Shown here in pieces: positions 1 to 6,879 of a DNA stretch of 10,963 bases. The translations under genes were made by a program, and so were the position numbers. Source of the DNA: Chloroflexia bacterium (GTDB lineage Bacteria; Chloroflexota; Chloroflexia; Thermomicrobiales; JALYUS01); the NCBI GenBank assembly GCA_025928215.1, contig JAICJW010000125.1, forward strand, positions 1 through 10,963, given 5' to 3'. Positions within the stretch are counted from its first letter, which is position 1. Every line of letters begins with the position of its first letter. Under the pieces are notes generated by a model. The model ran no database searches. It was not told the origin of the DNA and worked only from the letters and a program-made list of their open reading frames with translations.

Positions 1-29
1 CCCCCCACTCCGAACTACTCGCGAAAGTT

Positions 30-50
30 CCCCTCCCGTGTCGGGAGGGG
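30..50. repeat. 9-bp perfect hairpin upstream of the solute-binding protein gene
   Basis: Positions 30-38 and 42-50 are perfect reverse complements (nine mostly G:C pairs) around a 3-nt loop, TGT. A T:G pair at 29/51 can extend the stem. No T-run follows on the plus strand, so this is not a convincing intrinsic terminator in that direction. It lies about 30 nt before the start codon at 82 and would be in the 5' leader if transcription begins further left. It could equally be a copy of a dispersed intergenic palindrome. The stem is certain; the role is unknown. Confidence 0.5.
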
Positions 51-81
51 GTAGAGGTGGATTTCAAAAAGGAGTGGCACG

Positions 82-1734
82 GTGGGCGACAACAGACTGT
101 TTGGCACACGACTGAACCGGCGGACGTTGCTGGGCGGCATCGCCGGGAGCGCGGGGGCGGCAATCCTCGCGGCCTGCGGGAGTAGCAAGGCGACCGACAC
201 GCCGAAGCCCGTCAGCACGACGGCCCCGGTATCCGGTGGCGCGGCGACGACCGCCGCAACGAAACCGGCCGCAAGTAGTGTGACCGGTGCGGCAAGCACG
301 AGCGCGCCCGTCGTCTCGACCGCGGCGAGTGGTACATCCACCTCCTCCGGTTCGACGGCGGGCAGCGCGACGACGGCCAGCGGCTCGGCCGCCGCCGGGA
401 CAATTGATACCTCGAAACTCGCTGCCGGTCAGTCGGTCGTGGCGCAGAAGTTCGCGAGCACGGCGGGGCAGGGGAGCGAGATTGACAAGGTTGATCTGAC
501 AGGCAAGACGGTCGCGGTGGATTTCTGGCACGTCCAAACGAAGCAGAACGAGGACGCGCTGAAGAAGATCGCGGCGGACTTCAATGCCGCCAATCCCGGC
601 ATCACGGTCACGCCGCAGTATATCGGCGACTACAACACGATCGCGCAGAAGATTCAGGTCGGTATCCAGGCGAAACAGGTGCCCGCGATGGCGGTTGGAT
701 ACGAGAACAATGTCGCCAACTACCAACAGGCGAACGCGCTGCTCGATCTGACGCCGTACATCAACAGCAAGAAGTATGGCTGGACGAGCGCGGATCTCAC
801 CGACATCTTCCCCGGCTTTCTGGACCGGAATATCTACCCGGACTTCAAGAATCAGATCCTCTCCGCGCCCTTCACCTCATCCCTGCTGATGATGTGGTAC
901 AACGCGGACATGCTCAAGTCCCTCGGCTTCAATGGCCCCGCCAAGACGTGGGATGAGTTCAAGGCGCAGGCGGCGGCAGCGGTGAAGGCCGGCAAGAAGG
1001 GGTTCCCGATGCGCACCGATGCCTCAGTGATTGATGGCATGGTCTTCTCGTTCGGCGGCGAGGTGATCACCCCGGACAACAAGAAGGCGAAGTTCGATTC
1101 GCCGCAGGCGCTCTCCGCGCTTCAGGTGATCGAGGACATGGCGAAGGCGGGTACCGCCTTCACGATTGATACCGCGAATAATGAGGATCAGTCGCTCTTC
1201 ACAAATGGCGATGCCCCCTTCTTCGTCGGTTCCAGCACTGGCCGCGCATATATTGGCGCCGCGATGCAGAAGGACGCGAATGACCCGACGAAGGGCGATA
1301 AGTTCGCCTGGAATGGCACGGTCATCCCGCAAGGCGCGGACAACGTCAACACGCCGAAGACGGCGCTCTATGGCGCGAATGCGATCGTTTTCGCTACGAC
1401 GCCGGAGAAGCAGTTGGCGTCCTGGCTCTTTCTCAAGTACTTCACCTCGAAGGATGTCACGGCTTACTGGTCCATCCAGTCCGGCTACCTGCCCGTCCGG
1501 AAATCCGCCGCCGAGTCGGATGCCTTCAAGACGTTCGTCAGTGGCAAACCGCTCAATCGCGCCGCGTTCGACATCGCGCAGGACGGCAAGGGCGAGCCGC
1601 AACCGGCCGGCTGGACGAAGGCCCGAACGGACATCCAGAATGCCGAAACGCAGTTGCTCAACAAGCAACTAACTGCCGCCGACGCCGCGAAGCAGATTCA
1701 GACGAAGGTCAATGACGACCTCGCCAACGGATAA
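82..1734 (+). CDS. ABC transporter solute-binding lipoprotein (family 1, sugar/glycerol-phosphate type)
   Basis: This is a 550-residue extracellular substrate-binding lipoprotein, probably capturing a sugar, oligosaccharide or glycerol-phosphate-like solute for an ABC importer. The start is GTG at 82, with GGAG at 71-74 and a 7-nt spacer. The N-terminus has a twin-arginine (Tat) motif, N-R-R-T-L-L at residues 12-17, then a Gly/Ala hydrophobic stretch and a lipobox L-A-A-C with the lipidated Cys at 32. Residues about 33-140 form a long, low-complexity Ser/Thr/Ala/Gly linker that would hold the domain away from the membrane. The binding domain runs from about 141 to the C-terminus and resembles the MalE/UgpB class, with the family-typical N-terminal strand ending in a Phe-Trp-His stretch (148-150) and late segments such as W-L-F-L-K-Y-F and S-G-Y-L-P-V. 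No permease or ATPase gene is adjacent: the neighbour is convergent and a terminator follows, so it probably works with transporter parts encoded elsewhere. The substrate cannot be read from the sequence. Confidence 0.9.
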   Translation: MGDNRLFGTRLNRRTLLGGIAGSAGAAILAACGSSKATDTPKPVSTTAPVSGGAATTAATKPAASSVTGAASTSAPVVSTAASGTSTSSGSTAGSATTASGSAAAGTIDTSKLAAGQSVVAQKFASTAGQGSEIDKVDLTGKTVAVDFWHVQTKQNEDALKKIAADFNAANPGITVTPQYIGDYNTIAQKIQVGIQAKQVPAMAVGYENNVANYQQANALLDLTPYINSKKYGWTSADLTDIFPGFLDRNIYPDFKNQILSAPFTSSLLMMWYNADMLKSLGFNGPAKTWDEFKAQAAAAVKAGKKGFPMRTDASVIDGMVFSFGGEVITPDNKKAKFDSPQALSALQVIEDMAKAGTAFTIDTANNEDQSLFTNGDAPFFVGSSTGRAYIGAAMQKDANDPTKGDKFAWNGTVIPQGADNVNTPKTALYGANAIVFATTPEKQLASWLFLKYFTSKDVTAYWSIQSGYLPVRKSAAESDAFKTFVSGKPLNRAAFDIAQDGKGEPQPAGWTKARTDIQNAETQLLNKQLTAADAAKQIQTKVNDDLANG

Positions 1735-1938
1735 GCGTATCGTGGCATGTCTCTTGCATTACTCTGAGACATAGAAGAGATGGGCCATTCAGGAACGGCG
1801 TACATTGACAACTAACGACCAGACGGGAACCTGGTTCACGCGGCTGCACGTGATGAGATGATGAGAACCACGGCAGGCTGGGTAGCATAAGGAAGAACGG
1901 CTGGAAATCACTTAAACGGGGCGCATCATGCGCCGTCG
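1735..1938. other. Long 3' untranslated stretch with no recognisable gene
   Basis: About 200 nt lie between the solute-binding protein stop codon and its terminator. I see no credible coding region. There are small inverted repeats: a 7-bp pair at 1747-1753/1766-1772, a 6-bp pair at 1832-1837/1865-1870, and a short palindrome at 1921-1933. A perfect TTGACA hexamer occurs at 1805-1810, but no recognisable -10 box lies 16-18 nt downstream. The stretch may simply be an mRNA tail, or it may hold a small RNA ending at the 1939-1975 terminator. The sequence does not decide between these. Confidence 0.3.
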
Positions 1939-1975
1939 GCGGCCACGGAACGCTGATTCCGTGGCCGCTGATTTT
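1939..1975 (+). terminator. Rho-independent terminator after the solute-binding protein gene
   Basis: Positions 1939-1950 and 1957-1968 form a perfect 12-bp GC-rich stem with a 6-nt loop (1951-1956). A short T-run at 1972-1975 begins three nt past the stem. On the minus strand no T-run follows, so it mainly ends plus-strand transcription. It lies 204 nt beyond the stop codon of the solute-binding protein and 27 nt before the end of the convergent M24 gene. Confidence 0.7.
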
Positions 1976-1995
1976 GTCCGGCAATCCGCGTTCGC

Positions 1996-3126
1996 TCAGC
2001 CGATCACTTGCAGTTCACGGCCAATATCGCCAAGCCCTTCCGCGCCCTTCGGGGTGATGGCAAGCGTGTCCTCGATCTTGACGTGGCCGACTTCCGGGTG
2101 AAGGAACTCGGTTTCGAGCGAGAGGATATGGCCGCGTTGCAGTCTCCGGTCTGCCTGCTCGGGCCGGTTAATCATCGGTTGCTCGTGCGAGACCATGCCG
2201 ATGCCGTGCGCGACGATCCGACCGATGGTTGCGTGGCTGCTTGATTGCAGCGCATCCTGTGCGGCGGCGGCGATTTCGCCGTACGTCATGCCCGCGCGCA
2301 GATGGCGGCGCACGGCCCCCTGAATCTCCAGGCAGGCATCGGTCAGTTCGCGTCCGAGCGCGGACGGCTCGCCAAGCGCGCCCATCCGGCAGATGTCAGC
2401 GAGATAATCCTGCTCCTCACCGCCGCAATCGAGGTGGAGCATCCGTCCGCGCTCCCAGCGCGTCTCCGAAGGGGCGCGTAGGTAACCGGGGCCGGCGTTC
2501 GTGAAGGCCCAGAGGAAGGTGACGCCATGCGCGCCCATCTCCGTTTCAATCTTCTCCGCCACTTCATGCGTCGGTACGCCGTCATATCCCGCACGGAAGC
2601 CCGCCTGAATCGCGGTGGCAACACGATCCGACACATCGCGCAGGATGGCGATTTCGGCATCCGTCTTGATCGCGCGCAGTTCGTGGAGCAGATCGGTGGC
2701 ATCCACGAAGGTCGCGCCTGGCAGCCCGGTTTGCAGCGCCGCAAGCGCGCTTGCCGGGAGGAAGGGCATTTCGACGCCAACCGTGCCATGATCCGCACCG
2801 AGCGACGCCGCCATCCTCGCGGCAGCAGCGGCGGACGATGACGCATCCCCGGCGTCGAGGTTGCGCCGGCCGATCCATAAAGGCAGAACATCCAGCCCCA
2901 TCTTCTCGCCCGACGCGCCGACGTAGAAGGCGTCCGCGACGCGTCCGCGCGGCACGCCGACGAAAGCGAGATACTGGCTGGATCCCATGCGCTGGCCCCG
3001 CTCGTGGAAGTGATAGACGTAGCCACCGGTCAGATAGCGCACGTTGTGCCGCGTACTGGCGAGCAGCATATCCATGCCCGCCTCGTCCATCAACGACGCG
3101 AGTTTCGTGCTGTCGAATGGAGCCAT
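1996..3126 (-). CDS. M24 family metallopeptidase (Xaa-Pro dipeptidase/aminopeptidase-like)
   Basis: This 376-residue cytoplasmic protein has the creatinase/prolidase fold. The N-terminal creatinase-like domain covers roughly residues 5-135 and the pita-bread catalytic domain roughly 143-360. All five dinuclear-metal ligands expected for M24 are visible: Asp233 and Asp244 (within L-D-C-G-G...L-A-D-I-C-R), His307 (in H-G-I-G-M), Glu338 (in S-L-E-T-E) and Glu352 (in K-I-E-D-T). The conserved S-H-E-Q-P segment at 313-317 is also present. It should therefore be an active enzyme releasing proline-linked residues from short peptides, though creatinase-type activities share the fold and cannot be excluded. 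I chose the ATG at 3126 because GGGAGG lies just upstream with a 6-nt spacer. The frame stays open to 3243, but that extension reads through an intergenic inverted repeat and is almost certainly not translated. The gene is convergent with the solute-binding protein and divergent from the epimerase. Confidence 0.9.
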   Translation of the reverse strand: MAPFDSTKLASLMDEAGMDMLLASTRHNVRYLTGGYVYHFHERGQRMGSSQYLAFVGVPRGRVADAFYVGASGEKMGLDVLPLWIGRRNLDAGDASSSAAAAARMAASLGADHGTVGVEMPFLPASALAALQTGLPGATFVDATDLLHELRAIKTDAEIAILRDVSDRVATAIQAGFRAGYDGVPTHEVAEKIETEMGAHGVTFLWAFTNAGPGYLRAPSETRWERGRMLHLDCGGEEQDYLADICRMGALGEPSALGRELTDACLEIQGAVRRHLRAGMTYGEIAAAAQDALQSSSHATIGRIVAHGIGMVSHEQPMINRPEQADRRLQRGHILSLETEFLHPEVGHVKIEDTLAITPKGAEGLGDIGRELQVIG

Positions 3127-3174
3127 GAGCATCCTCCCGGTCTCGCGGAAAATCGAACGATGATGCGTAGAGCG

Positions 3175-3204
3175 GTAGTACCGCATGGTATCGGTTGCTG
3201 TCAA
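3175..3204 (-). promoter_or_regulatory. Candidate sigma-70 promoter for the M24 peptidase gene
   Basis: Read on the minus strand, a perfect -35 hexamer TTGACA lies at 3204-3199. It is followed after 18 nt by TACTAC (3180-3175), a 3/6 match to the -10 consensus. Transcription would begin near 3168 and leave a leader of about 40 nt before the ATG at 3126. The -35 is strong and the -10 mediocre. Confidence 0.4.
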
Positions 3205-3216
3205 TAACCGAGTCGT

Positions 3217-3282
3217 CAGTAGTCGGTAGCCAGAGAAATCCAAGCCCGTTCTGGCTACTGACTACTGCCTACTGCCTACTGA
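3217..3282. repeat. Inverted repeat fused to a heptanucleotide tandem repeat
   Basis: Positions 3217-3234 pair with 3250-3267 to make an 18-bp stem with a single G:T wobble and a 15-nt loop. The right arm runs into four consecutive copies of a 7-mer, CTACTGA/CTACTGC/CTACTGC/CTACTGA (3255-3282). The left arm carries the complementary version of the first two copies. The element sits between the divergent M24 and epimerase genes and next to both candidate promoters. It looks like a dispersed intergenic repeat of the short-tandem-repeat kind, possibly with a regulatory or transcript-end role. Confidence 0.75.
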
Positions 3283-3288
3283 CTGGAT

Positions 3289-3317
3289 TTGTTCACCCGT
3301 ACGGCGTCGTGTACACT
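3289..3317 (+). promoter_or_regulatory. Candidate sigma-70 promoter for the epimerase operon
   Basis: TTGTTC at 3289-3294 and TACACT at 3312-3317 are separated by exactly 17 nt. The -10 matches consensus at 4/6 and the -35 at 3/6. Transcription would start about 3324, giving a leader of roughly 36 nt to the ATG at 3360. It lies just downstream of the heptanucleotide repeat and is the best candidate for driving the epimerase-membrane protein-glycosyltransferase group. Confidence 0.45.
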
Positions 3318-3359
3318 GCATCGGCGGTGGGGCGATCGTCAATGAGGGTGTAGGAGCGC

Positions 3360-4319
3360 ATGCGAGTACTGGTCACGGGGGGCGCGGGGTTCATCGGCAG
3401 TCATGTCGTGGAGGCATTGCTCGCGCGGGGTGATGCGGTGATCGCCCTCGACTCCTTCAGCGATTTCCTCTATTCCGCCGCCCGTAAGCAGCGCAACATC
3501 GCGTGCGCCGCCGAGCATCCACATTTCAGCCTCCAGACCGCCGACATTACGGACGCACCCGCGCTCCAGCGTATCTTCAAGGAGACACAGCCGGAGGCCA
3601 TTATCCACCTCGCGGGGATGGCAGCCGTTGGCCCGTCCGTCGGGCGGGCGGAACTGTATACGCGGGTCAACGTCCTCGGCTCGATCAACGTGCTCGATGC
3701 CGCGCGCGATGTGGGGGCGCGGCACGTCGTCGTCGCCTCATCCTCGACGGTCTACGGTGACACAGGCGGCACCGCATTTCGCGAGGATCAGCCGCTCAGG
3801 CCGATGTCCCCCTATGGAGCGACGAAAGCGGCGGTGGAGGCGATGGGGCAGAGTTACGCGTCGCTGTACGACCTCCCTGTTACCGCGCTCCGCTTCTTCA
3901 ACGCGTACGGGCCGCGCGTCCGGCCTGATCTCGCGCCCTATCGCTTCGTGGATGCCGTGCATCGTGGTATCCCGATCCAGTTGCGCGGTGATGGCTCCGT
4001 GCAGCGGGACTACACGTACGTCGGCGATACCGTTGCGGGGATCCTCGCCGCACTCGATTCGCCGGATGGATATCGAGTCTTCAACCTCGGCAATGAGCAT
4101 CCCATCGTGATCCGTGACCTCATTGCGATCGTCGAGCGGATCGTCGAGCGACCGGCGATCATCGAGCGGCAGCCTGCTCTGCGTGCCGATCTGCCCGTCA
4201 CCTTCGCGGACAACAGCAAGGCGCGTGCGGCGCTCGGCTATGATCCGACGACGGAAATCACGAGCGGTATTGCCCGGCTCTACGATTGGTATCGCACCGA
4301 GGAAACCACCGGTGATTGA
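3360..4319 (+). CDS. NAD-dependent sugar epimerase/dehydratase (extended SDR, UDP-glucuronate/UDP-glucose 4-epimerase type)
   Basis: This 319-residue cytoplasmic nucleotide-sugar enzyme belongs to the extended short-chain dehydrogenase/reductase family. The Rossmann NAD-binding motif T-G-G-A-G-F-I-G-S is at residues 6-14. Catalytic residues are the Ser/Thr cluster at 127-130, Tyr152 and Lys156 (S-P-Y-G-A-T-K). The C-terminal substrate region has R-F-F-N-A-Y-G-P at 178-185 and R-D-Y-T-Y-V at 216-221. The segment after the second strand, D-S-F-S-D-F-L-Y (31-38) followed by a basic stretch, resembles UDP-glucuronate 4-epimerases more than GalE. Exact substrate is uncertain, since dehydratases and other 4-epimerases share these features. 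Length is normal for the family. The ATG at 3360 has AGGAG at 3352-3356 with an unusually short 3-nt spacer. The stop overlaps the next gene by 8 nt, implying translational coupling, and the context points to sugar supply for a surface glycan. Confidence 0.9.
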   Translation: MRVLVTGGAGFIGSHVVEALLARGDAVIALDSFSDFLYSAARKQRNIACAAEHPHFSLQTADITDAPALQRIFKETQPEAIIHLAGMAAVGPSVGRAELYTRVNVLGSINVLDAARDVGARHVVVASSSTVYGDTGGTAFREDQPLRPMSPYGATKAAVEAMGQSYASLYDLPVTALRFFNAYGPRVRPDLAPYRFVDAVHRGIPIQLRGDGSVQRDYTYVGDTVAGILAALDSPDGYRVFNLGNEHPIVIRDLIAIVERIVERPAIIERQPALRADLPVTFADNSKARAALGYDPTTEITSGIARLYDWYRTEETTGD

Positions 4320-5442
4320 TCCCGCGGCAAATGTAACGATCCCTCCGAATGGCGCGGATGTGGAGCCGCTGGACGACATCTCGCGCGGTGCCGTCCGCCA
4401 TGACCCCGCGCCGGAGGCAATTGACCCCGCGCACAGCACGCACGGTGATGTCGGCGAGGCGGTGGCGGAGGAGGGGATCTCGTTCGCGCGGCGCCTCCGG
4501 CAGCCCCGGACGATTCTCTCCTTCCTCGTCGCGGTTGTGATCATCGTCCTTGTCGTGATGCGCCTCAATATCAATGTCCACGAAGTCTGGCGCAATATTC
4601 GGGGCGCGAACCCGTTGTTGCTCGGATGCGCGTTCGCGGTCTACTATCTCTCCTTTCCGGTCCGGGCTGTGCGCTGGAAGATTATTCTGAGCAATGCGGG
4701 ATACGATCGCGCGCACGGGATCGAAACGCCGAAGCTCTCCGGGCTGATGGAGATCATCGTCCTCTCGTGGTTTGCGAACACGCTCCTGCCCGCGAAGCTC
4801 GGCGATATTTACCGGGGGTACCTATTCAAAAAGGCGACCGGCGTTTCGTTCACGCGCACCTTCGGCACGATCCTCGCCGAGCGGTTGATGGACATCCTCG
4901 GCCTCTTCAGTTTCCTCGTCGTCAGTGGCGCGCTCGTCTTTGGTAACAAAGTGCCGCGCGTCGCCGTGACGCTCTTTTTCTTCGGCGGCGCGCTCGCGGT
5001 CTGCGGGTTGATCGGCCTGCTCGTGTTGCGACGGGCGGAGGGGTTGCTCGAACGGATCGTACCGAAGAAGGCTTCCGTGCAGTACCGGCGGCTGGAGGAG
5101 GGGATTTTCGGCTCCTTCGGTCGCTGGCCGTCGCTGATCGGGCTGACGACGATTCTCTGGGCGCAGGAGGGATTGCGCGTCTTTTTCATCACCCGTGCAC
5201 TCGGTCTTCATGTCTCGCTCGCGGTGACCGTCTTCGTTGCCCTCGCCGCCGCGCTCCTGACGACGATCCCGCTCACACCCGCCGGGCTTGGCGCGGTCGA
5301 GACGGGGATCGTTGGCATCCTCCAATTCGTCGGCGTGGAGCGCAACGCCGCCGCCTCCGTCGCGGTCGTTGATCGCGTGATCGGTTACTGGAGCGTCCTC
5401 CTCATCGGCCTGATTGTCTATATCTTCAGCAGGAAGAAGTAG
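4312..5442 (+). CDS. Lysylphosphatidylglycerol synthase TM-region/UPF0104-type integral membrane protein
   Basis: This is a 376-residue inner-membrane protein of the LPG_synthase_TM family, the group that includes the flippase half of MprF without its aminoacyl-transferase domain. Residues 1-66 are an acidic, Pro/His-rich, probably disordered cytoplasmic tail. Hydrophobic segments lie near 67-84, 101-117, 145-160, 196-214, 217-238, 280-295, 301-321, 328-341 and 346-372. Family signatures are clear: R-A-V-R-W near 118, N-T-L-L-P-A-K-L-G-D-I-Y-R-G-Y at 156-170, A-E-R-L-M-D-I at 189-195, and T-P-A-G-L-G-A-V-E at 322-330. I place the start at GTG 4312, which has GAGGA at 4299-4303 and an 8-nt spacer and overlaps the epimerase stop. 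The frame is open further upstream but lies inside the epimerase. Members next to glycosyltransferases are thought to move or bind lipid-linked substrates; that role is inferred here. Confidence 0.85.
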   Translation: MIDPAANVTIPPNGADVEPLDDISRGAVRHDPAPEAIDPAHSTHGDVGEAVAEEGISFARRLRQPRTILSFLVAVVIIVLVVMRLNINVHEVWRNIRGANPLLLGCAFAVYYLSFPVRAVRWKIILSNAGYDRAHGIETPKLSGLMEIIVLSWFANTLLPAKLGDIYRGYLFKKATGVSFTRTFGTILAERLMDILGLFSFLVVSGALVFGNKVPRVAVTLFFFGGALAVCGLIGLLVLRRAEGLLERIVPKKASVQYRRLEEGIFGSFGRWPSLIGLTTILWAQEGLRVFFITRALGLHVSLAVTVFVALAAALLTTIPLTPAGLGAVETGIVGILQFVGVERNAAASVAVVDRVIGYWSVLLIGLIVYIFSRKK

Positions 5443-5500
5443 GGGAAAGCACTGAGCGGGGATGGGTTCTGGTGCGCGTATGATGACAATGGCATGATGC

Positions 5501-5534
5501 TTTGTAGGGGCGGTTCGTGAACCGCCCCTACGAA
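5501..5534. repeat. Large perfect intergenic palindrome
   Basis: The 13-nt arms 5504-5516 and 5519-5531 are perfect reverse complements around a 2-nt centre. The pairing extends to 5501/5534 with one T:G wobble, giving a 16-bp potential stem. No T-run follows on either strand, so it is a poor intrinsic terminator. It lies between the membrane protein gene and the glycosyltransferase gene and ends six nt before the latter's AAGGAG (5540-5545). It looks like a mobile or dispersed palindromic repeat that could also act as an mRNA processing or stability element. Confidence 0.8.
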
Positions 5535-5556
5535 ATGGCAAGGAGAAACTGAAGAC

Positions 5557-6819
5557 GTGAACGCGCCTTCCTTAGCACGCATGCCGCCCAAGGGGCACCC
5601 GCAATCCTCGCCACTTCTCCGCGTCGCGCTCGATGTGACGCCCGCGATGACGCAGGGGGCGGGGATCGGGCGAGTGGCGCGGCATTTGGCACGGGCATTG
5701 CCGTTGCTCGATCGGGAGACGCGGTATACCTATCTCTATGCAACGGAGGGGCGGAACGGCGTGATTCCGGCGGGCTTTTTGCCTGTGCCGTATCCGCCTG
5801 AAGATGATCTGCGTTTACCGGCGACCGCGCCCGGCTACGGCCCTGGCGAGAATGTGACGTTCAAACGGCTGCCCCTCCCTGCCGCGTGGATGACGCGCCT
5901 CTGGCATCGCGCTCGCCTGCCGGTGCCGGTGGAGCAGTTCACCGGGCCGCTCGATTGCTATCACGCGCTCGATTACGTCGCGCCGCGCGTCCGTCATGCC
6001 CGGCTGCTCGTCACGGTGCATGATCTCAGTTTCCTCGCCGTGCCGCACTACGCCGAGCCATCGCTGGCGGCGTATCTCAGCGGCGTCGTGCCGCGCGTCG
6101 TGCGGCGGGCCGATCTGATCCTCGCCGTCTCCGCCTTCACCGCGCGCGAAGTCGTCGAGCGCCTACATATCCCGATAGCGCGCGTCCGTGTCGTGCCGAA
6201 CGGCGTGGAGGGGCGGTTCCGCCCATACCCGCCCGGCGAGCGCGCCGAGGCACGGGCAGGGGTGGCGGGCATCGTGGGGGATGCGGAGCGGCCGTATCTG
6301 CTCGCGGTCGGCACGCTGGAGCCGCGCAAGAACTATCCGACCCTTCTGCGCGCCTATGCCCGACTGCGGGCGATGGGGCTACCGCACACGCTGGTGATCG
6401 CCGGTCGGCAGGGCTGGCAATTCGGCCCGATTTTCGACACCGTGCAGGAACTCCATCTCGCCGGGCAGGTGCGCTTCGGCTCGCCGCCGGACGCGCTCCT
6501 CCCCGCCCTGTACAATGCAGCGGACGCGGTGATCGCGCCCGCGTGGTACGAGGGGTTCGGCCTCTCGGTGCTGGAAGGGATGGCGTGCGGCGCTCCGGTC
6601 ATCGCGTCGGACATCGCGCCGCATCGCGAAGTGGCCGGGGACGCCGCCTGGTATGCCGATCCCGGCGATGCCGCGGCGCTGGCGGAGACGATTACCGCCG
6701 CCCTCAATGCCGATGAGACAACCCGCGCCACGCGTCGTGCATGCGGCTTAGCGCGTGCCGCCACGATGGGTTGGGGCGATGCCGCCCGCGCCCTCCTTCA
6801 TGTCTATCATGGAGCGTGA
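5557..6819 (+). CDS. GT4-type glycosyltransferase (GT-B fold)
   Basis: This 420-residue glycosyltransferase has the retaining GT-B architecture (Glycos_transf_1 class). The N-terminal acceptor domain, about 20-215, opens with a beta strand and the Gly-rich loop Q-G-A-G-I-G-R (33-39) and includes T-V-H-D-L-S (153-158) and L-A-V-S-A-F-T (189-195). The C-terminal nucleotide-sugar domain, about 216-415, has the family motif V-G-T-L-E-P-R-K-N at 251-259 and the E-x7-E element with Glu332 and Glu340 in Y-E-G-F-G-L-S-V-L-E-G-M. A plausible role is adding a sugar such as mannose or glucose to a lipid carrier or growing surface glycan on the cytoplasmic face; donor and acceptor are not readable. The start is GTG at 5557, with AAGGAG at 5540-5545 and a rather long 11-nt spacer. 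An in-frame ATG at 5581 lacks a comparable site. It follows the membrane protein gene after 114 nt containing a palindrome, and probably belongs to the same transcript. Confidence 0.9.
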   Translation: MNAPSLARMPPKGHPQSSPLLRVALDVTPAMTQGAGIGRVARHLARALPLLDRETRYTYLYATEGRNGVIPAGFLPVPYPPEDDLRLPATAPGYGPGENVTFKRLPLPAAWMTRLWHRARLPVPVEQFTGPLDCYHALDYVAPRVRHARLLVTVHDLSFLAVPHYAEPSLAAYLSGVVPRVVRRADLILAVSAFTAREVVERLHIPIARVRVVPNGVEGRFRPYPPGERAEARAGVAGIVGDAERPYLLAVGTLEPRKNYPTLLRAYARLRAMGLPHTLVIAGRQGWQFGPIFDTVQELHLAGQVRFGSPPDALLPALYNAADAVIAPAWYEGFGLSVLEGMACGAPVIASDIAPHREVAGDAAWYADPGDAAALAETITAALNADETTRATRRACGLARAATMGWGDAARALLHVYHGA

Positions 6820-6879
6820 TGATATATTGACAGCGTACGGGACATCGCTGACTGTGCTTGACGAGAAAGAGCTTCCGTG

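Noticed and set aside
64..726. 220-codon minus-strand ORF antisense to the solute-binding protein
   Set aside because: Arg/Gly-rich low-complexity translation of the complement of the Ser/Thr/Ala linker: a high-GC shadow frame.
1024..1668. 214-codon minus-strand ORF antisense to the solute-binding domain
   Set aside because: Arg-rich composition without any domain; fully inside a confident gene.
1709..1984. 91-codon minus-strand ORF overlapping the solute-binding protein tail
   Set aside because: It begins inside the terminator hairpin, has no recognisable domain, and runs into the antisense of a well-supported gene.
2343..3026. 227-codon minus-strand ORF inside the M24 gene
   Set aside because: Alternate frame of the M24 gene with no domain. 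The M24 frame has all metal ligands.
3127..3243. Upstream extension of the M24 peptidase frame to an ATG at 3243
   Set aside because: It reads through the inverted repeat and the candidate promoter. The ATG at 3126 has GGGAGG at proper spacing and begins where the family domain begins.
3255..3282. Heptanucleotide array considered as a CRISPR array
   Set aside because: The copies are contiguous 7-mers with no spacers, and no cas genes are present.
3738..4595. 285-codon minus-strand ORF across the epimerase/membrane protein junction
   Set aside because: Arg-rich with no motifs, and it spans two confidently called genes on the other strand.
4822..5541. 239-codon minus-strand ORF antisense to the membrane protein
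   Set aside because: Charged low-complexity sequence complementary to hydrophobic codons; its start lies beyond the intergenic palindrome.
6827..6855. TTGACA at 6827-6832 as a promoter for the leader ORF and methyltransferase
   Set aside because: The -35 hexamer is perfect, but the sequence 17 nt downstream (GACTGT) matches the -10 consensus at only 2/6.
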